This document shows, one piece after another, positions 52,982-61,134 of a DNA stretch of 64,000 bases. Location of the stretch: NCBI GenBank assembly GCA_004376055.2, contig CP049016.1, positions 310,001 through 374,000 of the forward strand, written 5' to 3'. The notes under the pieces were generated by a model that had not been told where the DNA came from, searched no databases, and saw only the letters and a program-made list of their open reading frames with translations. This DNA is from Nitrospirales bacterium LBB_01. GTDB taxonomy: Bacteria; Nitrospirota; Thermodesulfovibrionia; Thermodesulfovibrionales; Magnetobacteriaceae. Both the position numbers and the translations under genes were made by a program. Within the stretch, counting starts at the first letter, position 1. Every line of letters begins with the position of its first letter.

Positions 52982-53368
52982 GTGCCTGACCATAGTGTAG
53001 TTCTAGATGATAAATTAAAGCGGCTAAGCTCTGATATCGATTTATTATCTAAGCCTTTTAGATTTTTGAGTATATATAGATTATTAGTTCCAATTTTTTT
53101 CATTATCATTGTAGGAGCAACTATGATAAAAATCTTTTATGCACAGAGTAGTATTCCTCTATTTATACCTTTAAGTGTTGTTAACATTTTTACTATTATT
53201 GGAATAGTTGGATTAATAAGTTCTACTATTATGATAGTAAGATTGAGAAAAGTAAAGAAACATTTATGTGCAATTAGTCAGAGAGGAGCAGAATATATAG
53301 TAGAAATGCTGCATAGTGAAAAAGGTAGACAGATGCTGTGGCAATTCATGAAATGGATGAAGCAGTGA
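52982..53368 (+). CDS. Small two-helix membrane protein
   Basis: 128 residues from a GTG; the true start may have been lost to the IS remnant 18 bases upstream. A polar N-terminus (DDKLKRLSSDIDLL) precedes two membrane helices (LLVPIFFIIIVGATMIKIFY; VVNIFTIIGIVGLISSTIMIV) and a basic, helical C-terminus (GAEYIVEMLHSEKGRQMLWQFMKWMKQ). Not recognised. It may be a 3' piece of the interrupted gene or an independent one. Confidence 0.6.
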   Translation: MPDHSVVLDDKLKRLSSDIDLLSKPFRFLSIYRLLVPIFFIIIVGATMIKIFYAQSSIPLFIPLSVVNIFTIIGIVGLISSTIMIVRLRKVKKHLCAISQRGAEYIVEMLHSEKGRQMLWQFMKWMKQ

Positions 53369-53424
53369 AAAAAAACTAATCCGCAACTTTAGTTTGCTCT
53401 AAGAAAAGCTTAGGAGACAACCTT

Positions 53425-54153
53425 ATGAAAATTAAAGATAAAATATGTTTTGTTATCGCCCCTATCGGAGAACCTGATTCTCCTGCAAGAGACAGATCGG
53501 ACAAAGTTCTAAAGTTTATTATCAAACCCGTTACTGATAAATATGGGTATTGTGCTGTGCGAGCTGATGAGTTACCGCAACCGGGATTAATTACAACCCA
53601 AATTATTACTCACCTGTTTAATGATTCCATTATAATCGCAGATCTTTCTGATCATAACCCAAATGTTTATTATGAATTAGCAATAAGACATGTAATTAAA
53701 AAGCCTTTTATTCATTTGATAGAAGTTGGTCAGAAAATTCCCTTTGATATTCAGGGGATAAGGACAATTTCCTATAATTCTACGGATTTGAATAGTGTCG
53801 AAAAAGCAAAAAAAGATTTGGAAGCATCAATACGATATATTGAACAAAATCCTGATAAAGTTGATTCCCCTGTTCCTACGACCTTAGGTAGCGCTAAGCT
53901 TAGTAAAAGTTTAGATCCAGCTGACAAGGATAAGGTATCAATCGTGAATTTGATGGAGAATTTTCGCGCGGATATGTTGAATTTAACAAGCAACATCCAG
54001 ACAGAACTGAAAGAAATGAGGCAGTGTATGTTTAATCAACAATTGGGAAATACCTCAAAAACTAAAGAAACAGATTTTTCTAAACTTGAGCGCATACAAG
54101 AAAAATTAGGGAAAGAAAAAAAATTATCCTCAGAGGAGGATACGCATGTTTAG
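53425..54153 (+). CDS. Nucleoside 2-deoxyribosyltransferase-like (DTS/TIR-like) protein with coiled-coil tail
   Basis: 242 residues. The N-terminal domain to about 125 has CFVIAPIGEPDSPARDRSDKVL, YGYCAVRADELPQPG, DSIIIADLSDHNPNVYYELAIRH and KPFIHLIEVGQKIPFDIQGIRTI. The Glu in VYYELA is placed like the nucleophile of nucleoside deoxyribosyltransferases. The same fold group includes NAD- or nucleotide-cleaving effectors in bacterial immune and signalling systems. Residues 150-242 are helical and coiled-coil-like. The end overlaps the RING-like gene by 8 bases. Enzymatic activity is an inference. Confidence 0.75.
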   Translation: MKIKDKICFVIAPIGEPDSPARDRSDKVLKFIIKPVTDKYGYCAVRADELPQPGLITTQIITHLFNDSIIIADLSDHNPNVYYELAIRHVIKKPFIHLIEVGQKIPFDIQGIRTISYNSTDLNSVEKAKKDLEASIRYIEQNPDKVDSPVPTTLGSAKLSKSLDPADKDKVSIVNLMENFRADMLNLTSNIQTELKEMRQCMFNQQLGNTSKTKETDFSKLERIQEKLGKEKKLSSEEDTHV

Positions 54154-54529
54154 TAGGAAGTTTTTTTTCGCCGGTTTCATACTATGGGCAGTTTTGATAG
54201 AAATATTGTCTCACATTTTAGTAGATTCTATCAATCCTATAAAGATATTTTATTTAAGTAATAACTTATTAGCTAAGATAGCAATCGGTGTTATGATGTT
54301 TTTTGGGGGAATGTCAATAATTCAATTTCTTGCATTGTCCACATCTTATGCTGATAGAATATGCCCAATTTGCGAAAAAAATTTGGTAAAATTTATACCT
54401 GTCTACGGAAAAGCTAAAATATGTTTTGCGTGTTTTAAAGCAGGGAGAGACACACAATATCATGACAAATGTTTCAAAGCTAAAGGAAATTGCCCAATAT
54501 GCGAACAGGAAAACCCTTGGGATGTTTAA
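54146..54529 (+). CDS. Membrane-anchored RING-like zinc protein
   Basis: 127 residues. Two membrane helices (FFFAGFILWAVLIEILSHILV; AKIAIGVMMFFGGMSIIQFLAL) are followed by a zinc module: CPICEKN, CFACFKAG, HDKCFKAKG, CPICEQE. That is C-x2-C, C-x2-C, H-x2-C, C-x2-C, with the HxxC...CPxC end typical of RING fingers. Bacterial RING-like domains are known but uncommon. It overlaps the deoxyribosyltransferase-like gene, so the two probably act together. Confidence 0.7.
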   Translation: MFSRKFFFAGFILWAVLIEILSHILVDSINPIKIFYLSNNLLAKIAIGVMMFFGGMSIIQFLALSTSYADRICPICEKNLVKFIPVYGKAKICFACFKAGRDTQYHDKCFKAKGNCPICEQENPWDV

Positions 54530-54541
54530 AATATTATCTTT

Positions 54542-54732
54542 AATGCTTATTGAGTTAACTCCTGTAAATTTTTTCAGTCAGCGAATAATACAGTTAAAAG
54601 GACTGGATTCCCGCTCGTAGGCGGGAATGACAAGTGGGGGCAATTTCTTTTTTTGTCATTCCTTTTTTTCTTGTCATTCCTGCGAAGGCAGGAATCCATT
54701 TTTTTGTTTGCGGAGCTAACTGCATAGGCAAT
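54542..54732 (+). repeat. MITE-like repeat A, copy 8 (direct-repeat flanks)
   Basis: 191 bp, AATGCTTATTGAGTTAACTCC to GCGGAGCTAACTGCATAGGCAAT. ATTATCTTT flanks both sides (54533-54541 and 54733-54741); identity extends to 16 bases because the neighbouring bases also match the element end. It marks the right edge of the accessory island. Confidence 0.85.
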
Positions 54733-54779
54733 ATTATCTTTAATGATAACGGTTTATATAATGAACAACCGACCTTTCT

Positions 54780-55682
54780 TCAGTCTTTATATTGCCCAAT
54801 TAAAAATTGGCTCTCAGGGTCATGGCGCTTGTGGTTGCTGTGTGCCGCAGATTTATCTGAGTTAGCATAACAATACACGCAATTGTGAATGCAACTGTCA
54901 TAATGCCCAATGTCTTGGCTTACCACACAACCGCATCTCTCCCTCTGGTTTTTATCCTTCGATACATTTCTATCAAATCCAAAAAGCTGTTTGAGTAAAT
55001 CATCATCAATACATTTACCACGCCTTATGCCAAAGTCCGAAAGGTCATGTTCCTCCGAGCAGCTAAAAATCTGTATTGAGTTTTTGTGTGCAATCTGTGA
55101 CAGCTCGTCTGATATGCGGTTAATCCGCTCACTATCAGGATTAATATTATAAAAATTGATATGCGCCTCATTTTTGAGTCTGTCCAGATTTCTTATGACC
55201 TTCTTATAAAAATCAACAAAGCTGATAACTACCCTATTTGTATAATCTTTCAAAAGCTCGGCAATCTTCTCAAAATTCTTAACTATATACTCCTCTGTCG
55301 TAATATCGGAAATTATGATTGGATCAAACCGCCAGATAACTTTTTTGGGCCCAATCTTATCACTTAGCGATTTAAACGTAGAAATTATCTCATCAAAAGG
55401 CGGAACTGAGGGTTCAATCACTGGCGGGTATCCGGTTAGCGTAAATTGGAAATAGTATTTATATCCAAAATCTGACAGCTCATCCAGATGTCTCAACAAA
55501 GGGTGCGGATTCTTTGTCCAAAACACTATTGCATCCACGGCGTCCACTGAAAGATCAACTTTGGCATACTTGTGCGCATTGTAGGGGTTTTGAACACACA
55601 GATAACCTGCTCGTATTCTTTGTATGAACCAGTCGGCATAAAAAGCCGGAATATCCGTTCTTCTGCTTGCCGATATTATCAC
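54780..55682 (-). CDS. DUF1848 protein (radical-SAM-like)
   Basis: 300 residues. Starts MIISASRRTDIPAFYADWF and has DAIVFWTKNPHPLL, QFTLTGYPPVIEP, WRFDPIIIS and a C-terminal Cys cluster CGCVVSQDIGHYDSCIHNCVYCYAN, all DUF1848 features. The cluster likely binds a 4Fe-4S centre. The reaction is unknown. It is last in the minus-strand run from 57841. Confidence 0.88.
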   Translation of the reverse strand: MIISASRRTDIPAFYADWFIQRIRAGYLCVQNPYNAHKYAKVDLSVDAVDAIVFWTKNPHPLLRHLDELSDFGYKYYFQFTLTGYPPVIEPSVPPFDEIISTFKSLSDKIGPKKVIWRFDPIIISDITTEEYIVKNFEKIAELLKDYTNRVVISFVDFYKKVIRNLDRLKNEAHINFYNINPDSERINRISDELSQIAHKNSIQIFSCSEEHDLSDFGIRRGKCIDDDLLKQLFGFDRNVSKDKNQRERCGCVVSQDIGHYDSCIHNCVYCYANSDKSAAHSNHKRHDPESQFLIGQYKD

Positions 55683-55687
55683 AAGGG

Positions 55688-55957
55688 CTACACGGGGGTT
55701 ACAGTTTTTCTGCCGGCATTTCTTACATACAATAAAATATCAATCAGCACCATGGCGCCGTTTAAGACGTATAAGTAAATAACATAGTCAAAGTTATAGA
55801 AAAGCTTATGAATAAATCCGGAGATGTATCCTATGAAGACGATAATCAAAAAAAGAATACTTTTACCGTCGTTTTTGCCTGCTTTGCATGATTTATAAAT
55901 TGAACACGGCCACGCTGCACCAAAACAAATCAACATTATTATCTCAAATATGCTCAT
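55688..55957 (-). CDS. Small PQ-loop/SemiSWEET-like membrane protein
   Basis: 89 residues, three membrane helices. The first helix ends in WPCSIYKSCKAG, a PQ-loop-like motif; GYISGFIHKLFYNFDYVIYLYVLNG and LLYVRNAG complete the pattern of a small bacterial family resembling SemiSWEETs. Substrate unknown. It overlaps the previous gene by 1 base. Confidence 0.65.
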   Translation of the reverse strand: MSIFEIIMLICFGAAWPCSIYKSCKAGKNDGKSILFLIIVFIGYISGFIHKLFYNFDYVIYLYVLNGAMVLIDILLYVRNAGRKTVTPV

Positions 55958-56322
55958 TACTGCGGCGGTTTAACTTCTTGCTGAGGCAGAGGAACAGTAT
56001 GCATCGGTAACTTAAACTCCAAAGGTGGCGCTTTTAATTCCTGCTGCTGCGGAGGTGGCGTCTCTTGAGGAGAGGTCTGCTTAATTTCAGATAATTTTTC
56101 TACAGATGCTCGTATTGCTTCAGAGCGCTCTGATACAGCGTCAACATCTTTTTTCAGACTTTCCAGTTTTGTGCGCAAATCATAATAAAAATACCATCCT
56201 GAAAAGATAATCAATATAAATAGAAATAAAAAAACAAAAAATTTGACGTCTTTTTTTACTGCGGAGTGCTCTACTGTTTCCTGCTGTTCAAGTTCAATTT
56301 CAAGTTTGGTCTTATCTGTCAA
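55957..56322 (-). CDS. Bitopic membrane protein with Pro/Gln-rich tail
   Basis: 121 residues. A cytoplasmic, acidic N-terminus ([20 protein letters not shown]), one membrane helix ([20 protein letters not shown]), a short coiled coil ([18 protein letters not shown]), and a tail rich in Pro and Gln ([14 protein letters not shown]). Unrecognised. The start overlaps the AMMECR1 gene by 4 bases. Confidence 0.7.
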   Translation of the reverse strand: MTDKTKLEIELEQQETVEHSAVKKDVKFFVFLFLFILIIFSGWYFYYDLRTKLESLKKDVDAVSERSEAIRASVEKLSEIKQTSPQETPPPQQQELKAPPLEFKLPMHTVPLPQQEVKPPQ

Positions 56323-56828
56323 AAATATCTCCTGACCTCAAACTTATATATTTCCACATCATTTTCAAGAGGATTAATTCCGGCCTTCATTTTGGTAATC
56401 CTCAGCTGCTCAGCAACCGTGTTAACGCCCTCAAGGTCTGGCAGGAGCAGCCCTCGCCTGTTGCCATGTGCCACTATGACTCCATACTTTGCAGGGTTTA
56501 GTTCCGATATGTCATTTACCATCTCAGGATTTGTAAGCACGTCAACTGAATAAGTTATATCTTCAAGTTCATCTGAGCGTACGGGAGTAAAACGAGGGTC
56601 TTCTGTGGCTGCCGATACGGCATTTCTGATTATTTCCATTGCAACGTTTTCACGAATTGGAGAGAACGTCCCTATACAGCCCCTTAACTGTCCGCCCTTT
56701 TTCAGCGATACAAAAACCCCAGCCCGCCCTTTCATCTCAGCAGCCATATTTTCTGGGAGTGCTATCACCTTCTTGTTTTTAACGTATTCAGATATGGCGT
56801 CTTTAGCTAATTTTACAAGCTCATGCAC
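56319..56828 (-). CDS. AMMECR1 / AmmeMemoRadiSam system protein A
   Basis: 169 residues. The family core is [21 protein letters not shown], with the invariant LRGCIG. Then [31 protein letters not shown] and [21 protein letters not shown]. The cellular role is still unsettled; the family occurs with Memo and radical-SAM partners, which are not in view apart from the DUF1848 gene downstream. Confidence 0.92.
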   Translation of the reverse strand: MHELVKLAKDAISEYVKNKKVIALPENMAAEMKGRAGVFVSLKKGGQLRGCIGTFSPIRENVAMEIIRNAVSAATEDPRFTPVRSDELEDITYSVDVLTNPEMVNDISELNPAKYGVIVAHGNRRGLLLPDLEGVNTVAEQLRITKMKAGINPLENDVEIYKFEVRRYF

Positions 56829-56830
56829 CC

Positions 56831-57841
56831 TTAGGTTGCCCTCTTCATGGCATAATATGCAATTAACATAAGAGCATCTTTCTCATCGCAATCATCAAAC
56901 AAGACAAGCTCGTCCTTAGCCTCACACACAAATTCCTCAGCTCTTTTGTATGTCTTTTCTATTATGTCATAACTCTTTAAAAGTGTAATGATTCGTTTCA
57001 TATCTGCAGCGACGGCCTCTTCAGTTTTGCCCTCGTCAATGGATTTTATTATACTCATTACCTCGTCCCTTTCAGCCTCTGCAGCATATTTGAGAAGATA
57101 TATCAGAGGTAGCGTGATTTTTCCTTCTATAAGGTCCTTTCCAAGCCGCTTTCCCAATAGAGTCTCATCCGCTTGAAAATCCAAAATATCATCGCACATC
57201 TGAAACACTATACCGCACTTAAGTCCAAAAGAGGTCAGAGCCTCCACTTTTTCCACCGATGAGCCGCCAAGCAGCGCCCCTATCCGGCATGATGCTGAGA
57301 ATAGCGAACCGGTCTTCCTTTCCACTATATTTATGTAGTCCTCTTCAGTGATAGAGGGATCTGCGATTTTTTGCAATTGCAGGATTTCACCCTCAGTCAT
57401 TTTTGTAGCTGCCTGGGCTATCGCCTCTACGATATGCGGGTCATGCTGCTCAACAGCAATTCTTAGGGAGTTAGCATACAGATAATCGCCAACTAAAATC
57501 ACTACATGATTTCCCCATATAGAGTGAGAGGTAGTTTTACCGCGCCGCACAGAGGCTCCGTCAACCACATCGTCATGAAGCAACGAGGCCGTGTGAATTG
57601 CCTCTATAACGCTGGCAAAAATGTAAGCCTTGTCGCCTCTGTAGCCGGTTAGTGCGGCAGCTATTACCAAAAATAAAGGTCTTAAGCGTTTCCCGCCGCC
57701 TCCAATTATGTGCTGCCCTATGACAGGAATTAAAACAGCGTCACTTTTAAAAATATCCGTCAGATACTTCTCTACTTGTCTTAAATCCTTTTCGTATCTG
57801 TCAAACACGTCATGAGCGTTCAATAATTTGTCACATTTCAA
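56831..57841 (-). CDS. Long-chain polyprenyl diphosphate synthase
   Basis: 336 residues. First Asp-rich motif [18 protein letters not shown], second [10 protein letters not shown], plus [11 protein letters not shown] and [18 protein letters not shown]. It extends IPP onto an allylic primer to make the side chain of quinones or a glycan carrier; chain length cannot be read from sequence by eye. IspB-type octaprenyl synthase is the usual annotation. Its gene overlaps the mtnA remnant. Confidence 0.9.
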   Translation of the reverse strand: MKCDKLLNAHDVFDRYEKDLRQVEKYLTDIFKSDAVLIPVIGQHIIGGGGKRLRPLFLVIAAALTGYRGDKAYIFASVIEAIHTASLLHDDVVDGASVRRGKTTSHSIWGNHVVILVGDYLYANSLRIAVEQHDPHIVEAIAQAATKMTEGEILQLQKIADPSITEEDYINIVERKTGSLFSASCRIGALLGGSSVEKVEALTSFGLKCGIVFQMCDDILDFQADETLLGKRLGKDLIEGKITLPLIYLLKYAAEAERDEVMSIIKSIDEGKTEEAVAADMKRIITLLKSYDIIEKTYKRAEEFVCEAKDELVLFDDCDEKDALMLIAYYAMKRAT

Positions 57842-58049
57842 GGTTTCTCATCCTTATTTTCTCGTAATCAAAACAGGGATCTGCAAGATAATGCATGTCT
57901 CCGAGTTTAAAAACTCCCGTTTCCGTTATTATAGCAGTTATATACCTTGCAGGTGTTACGTCAAAAGCTATGTTTCTCACTTTAATATCCATAGGTGTTA
58001 TTTTACACTTCCCGGACGAATTTGTCACCTCATTGATGCAGTGACTATA
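57831..58049 (-). pseudogene. mtnA (methylthioribose-1-phosphate isomerase) C-terminal remnant
   Basis: The open frame from 58049 (after a TAA) encodes [39 protein letters not shown] and a short tail to 57831. This matches the conserved end of MtnA/aIF2B-like proteins (NPAFDVTP...AIITE). The rest is missing. The upstream sequence TGTCCACTTTTTCGGGGG resembles an insertion-sequence end, so an old insertion or deletion may have removed the 5' part. Confidence 0.65.
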
Positions 58050-58092
58050 TTAATATATGTGTCCACTTTTTCGGGGGAATATCATTGTATAG

Positions 58093-58782
58093 TTAACGTC
58101 TAATAGCGTAAAAGTACCACTTCAGATATTTGGGCAGCCATTGGATTATCTTAAAGCGTGACTGTCCCTTTTCTCTGTCTTTCCAAGTGGTTGGAACCTC
58201 GGTGATTTTATATCCTCTGGTGTATGCCTTTGCTATAATTTCAAGCCCAATCTCAAACCCGCCGTCGCTTTGTATTTCAAATGTCTCAAGCATCGTGCTT
58301 CGGTAAAGTTTAAAACTGTTTGTAGCATCATACGTTGGAACTCCGGCGAATAATTTAAGCGTAAGCCCTGCTGTGCGTGACATGGTTTTCTTTATGACGC
58401 CACCGCCTATCTGTTTGCCACCCCTACAATACCTGCTGCCGCAGACAAGATCAAACCCCTCGTCCATCAGGGCGCACATTTTATCAACATCGACGTAATC
58501 ATCAGACATGTCAGCCATTGTAACAAGTTTGTAATCACCGTCAGCAGTCTTAAGTCCCCATTTGATAGCCTCACATGCGCCCTTTTTAGGGTTCTTTAGC
58601 AGTTCCACAGACGCCCCGTTTTCCTTTAGCGCTTTTACTACCGGTACTGTGTTATCACTGTCATCGTCATAGACAATGTAAATAATGTGAGGGGTTTTAA
58701 CCAAACTTTCTATCTCAGAAATCGTAGCAGATATATTTTCCGCTTCATTATACACAGGGATTATTATCGCAAGTTTGGTCAT
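58093..58782 (-). CDS. Family 2 glycosyltransferase (DPM1/ArnC-like)
   Basis: 229 residues. GT-A start LAIIIPVYNEAENISATI, YIVYDDDSDNT, MADMSDDYVDVDKM, CGSRYCRGGKQIGG, and a C-terminal KGQSRFKIIQWLPKYLKWY. No extra membrane domain. It probably transfers a sugar to a polyprenyl phosphate to feed GT-C enzymes, of which several are in this window. It lies 12 bases after an epimerase gene in the same operon. Confidence 0.88.
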   Translation of the reverse strand: MTKLAIIIPVYNEAENISATISEIESLVKTPHIIYIVYDDDSDNTVPVVKALKENGASVELLKNPKKGACEAIKWGLKTADGDYKLVTMADMSDDYVDVDKMCALMDEGFDLVCGSRYCRGGKQIGGGVIKKTMSRTAGLTLKLFAGVPTYDATNSFKLYRSTMLETFEIQSDGGFEIGLEIIAKAYTRGYKITEVPTTWKDREKGQSRFKIIQWLPKYLKWYFYAIRR

Positions 58783-58794
58783 TATAATTTTATA

Positions 58795-59814
58795 CTAAAT
58801 CCCGCCAATTTTAATCTGATCGGCTATCCACGGGATTACCTCATCAAGCGATTCACTGAGAGTTGTTGTTGCCTCAAACCCTAAAATCCGCTTTGCCTTT
58901 TCAACATTTGGCACGCGCTTTTGTACGTCGTACTGAAACGGCTCATCAGATACGTATCTAAACGGTTTGCCGATGTTTATTTTATTCCATATCATCTCAG
59001 AAAGCTCTATCACTGTGGTTGATTGAGCTGTGGATATGTTAAAGTCATCGTTTATGGATTTTTCACTTTCTATACATAAGCGGATTCCTTTTGCAAGGTC
59101 TCCGGCATAGGTGTAGTGGCGGATTTGATTGCCGCTCCCCAGTATATGAAGAGGATCCTGTCCCTTAAGTACCTTTTGCACAATGTCAGGAACAACGTGA
59201 CTCATAGCAAGTTTCACATTACCGGATAGAATCTCCCTCTCCACTTTTGCTCTCTTTTCTCCAATACCGACAGCATTAAACGGTCTTATTATCGTATAGG
59301 GCAGCCCGTACTGCTCATGTGCCCCCTTAGCAAAGTATTCGCAGGCAAGTTTCTGAAAGCCATAAGTGGAAAGCGGAGGAGGACACTTAAGCTGCTCCCC
59401 TTCAGGCGTTGGATAGGTGCTGGTGCTTTCAAAAACCATAGATGAGGAAAGTACATTTATTTTTTTCAGCTTCTTGTGTTTAAATGCCCACAGAGCCGCA
59501 TCAAATGACGCAGCGGTGATGCGTTCGTTTTCAGCTATAAGATCGTAGGCAAGTTCATGAAACATTGATATGCCGCCAATTATTGCCGCAATTGCCGCCA
59601 TCTGGTCACAATCAGATATTAACTCCTTTAGTAAATCCACGTTTTTAACATCACCCTCAACAAAGCGATATGAGGGGTTGCTGTCATAACTTTTTTCTAC
59701 TTTGCCGTACTTAGAGTAGTTGTCAATTCCTACGACCTCGTGTCCATGATTTAATAGCTCCTCAACTAAATAGCCGCCGACAAAACCGGCTGACCCTGTT
59801 ACCAGTATCTTCAT
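58795..59814 (-). CDS. NAD-dependent nucleotide-sugar epimerase/dehydratase
   Basis: 339 residues. SDR-extended: LVTGSAGFVGGYLVEELLNHG, SSSMVFES, catalytic YGFQK, and RPFNAVGIGEKR. It acts on an NDP-sugar; the substrate is not clear. It is part of a run with a nucleotide-sugar dehydrogenase and a GT2. Confidence 0.85.
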   Translation of the reverse strand: MKILVTGSAGFVGGYLVEELLNHGHEVVGIDNYSKYGKVEKSYDSNPSYRFVEGDVKNVDLLKELISDCDQMAAIAAIIGGISMFHELAYDLIAENERITAASFDAALWAFKHKKLKKINVLSSSMVFESTSTYPTPEGEQLKCPPPLSTYGFQKLACEYFAKGAHEQYGLPYTIIRPFNAVGIGEKRAKVEREILSGNVKLAMSHVVPDIVQKVLKGQDPLHILGSGNQIRHYTYAGDLAKGIRLCIESEKSINDDFNISTAQSTTVIELSEMIWNKINIGKPFRYVSDEPFQYDVQKRVPNVEKAKRILGFEATTTLSESLDEVIPWIADQIKIGGI

Positions 59815-59817
59815 AAT

Positions 59818-61014
59818 TTAGAAATATCCCCCTTCACCGTAGAAATTCCAGATGTCCACAAGCACCTTTGATGTCTTATCAATTGTAAGCCCCTTGTAGC
59901 AACTGTGCGGGGCGCCGAGAATTAGTATGTCCGATGCCTCAATACATTCACTTAACGGTACCAGTCTGTCGTCTCTGACATACGGGTCAGTACAGAGCAC
60001 CTCTTTTGCCTCAAACTCAAGGATTTTCTTAAGTTTATATGAAAGTGACTCCCTCTCATCGTCTATATCGCCCTTAAAAGCCATTCCGATGATTCCCACC
60101 CGTTTTTCCTTAAGATTATATTTGTCTTTCAGTCGTTTAACAATAAAATTGGGCAAGCCCTCGTTAATGAGCATAGCGGCGTGTCCCAGAAAGAACTCAT
60201 TGTTACTGAAGGCGGCAAGCTGCATAGTGTCTTTAAAAAGACACGGGCCAGCGGCAAATCCGGCTTTGGCAAACCCTGCCATTCTTGGATAATGGTGCAC
60301 CGCAGCATTATAGACCTTGTAGAAATCGACATTGTTTTGGGTAGCCACCTGATAAAACTGATTTGAAATGGAAAAAAGAATGTAACGCCACACGTTTGTA
60401 AAAAGCTTGGTTAACTCCGCTTCAAGTGGAGTGAGCCGAATAATGTCAGTGGTAAGGGCGTTAAAAAATGCACTTGCCTCATTAAATGATTTATCGTCAA
60501 AGGCTCCTATTATCTGAGGCAGACTGCTTAGCTCCTCCAGAGCTTTTCCCTCGGCTATTCTTTCCGGGCAGAAGGTCAATGCGATGCGTTTGCCGTGTGA
60601 ATGTAAGAAATCCCGTATTCTCTCTGTGGTTCCCGGATACACCGTGCTTCTCAGTATTATGTGATGAGTGTCTGTAATATTGTCCATAAGGGTTAGGAAC
60701 AGTTTTTTAAAAATCGTAAATTGCGGGTTAAGGTGCTCATCTACTGGAGTGCCAATAACAATAACCACAAACTTACATAGACGGATATCTGAATTGTTAT
60801 TTGAAATGAACAGAGTTTTATTTAGCACCTCTTTAAGAGTTTCCTCAGCTCCTGCCTCCATAAACGGTACTTTCCCGCAGGAGACAGTTTTAATTGCCTC
60901 TGGGTTTATATCTATGAGCAGGACGCTCTTACCAGCCTTAGCCATAGTGATACCCATAGGCAGCCCTATGTGCCCAAGTCCGCCCACTATACAAATATCA
61001 TACGACTTATCCAC
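59818..61014 (-). CDS. UDP-sugar 6-dehydrogenase (UDP-glucose/UDP-ManNAc dehydrogenase family)
   Basis: 398 residues. NAD motif ICIVGGLGHIGLPMG, then VVIGTPVD, STVYPGTTERI, FCPERIAEGKALEEL and the catalytic Cys region AGPCLFKDTMQL (usual consensus GPCLPKD, here Phe for Pro). C-terminal domain VGIIGMAFKGDIDDERES. It oxidises the sugar C6 to a uronate for surface polysaccharide. Confidence 0.88.
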   Translation of the reverse strand: MDKSYDICIVGGLGHIGLPMGITMAKAGKSVLLIDINPEAIKTVSCGKVPFMEAGAEETLKEVLNKTLFISNNNSDIRLCKFVVIVIGTPVDEHLNPQFTIFKKLFLTLMDNITDTHHIILRSTVYPGTTERIRDFLHSHGKRIALTFCPERIAEGKALEELSSLPQIIGAFDDKSFNEASAFFNALTTDIIRLTPLEAELTKLFTNVWRYILFSISNQFYQVATQNNVDFYKVYNAAVHHYPRMAGFAKAGFAAGPCLFKDTMQLAAFSNNEFFLGHAAMLINEGLPNFIVKRLKDKYNLKEKRVGIIGMAFKGDIDDERESLSYKLKKILEFEAKEVLCTDPYVRDDRLVPLSECIEASDILILGAPHSCYKGLTIDKTSKVLVDIWNFYGEGGYF

Positions 61015-61134
61015 AGCTGCGTCTCCTCTTTATCGTTTATCTATCAGCAAAATACTAAAACAGTATGCCACGTATGCTACCATAACAGCTCCTTAATTTC
61101 AATACTGCAAAGTCCATTCTATAAAGATGGACTG

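Noticed and set aside
16382-54732. Type A and B repeats as a CRISPR array
   Set aside because: They are scattered singly over 40 kb, are 90-210 bp long, have inverted ends, and have no regular spacers or cas genes.
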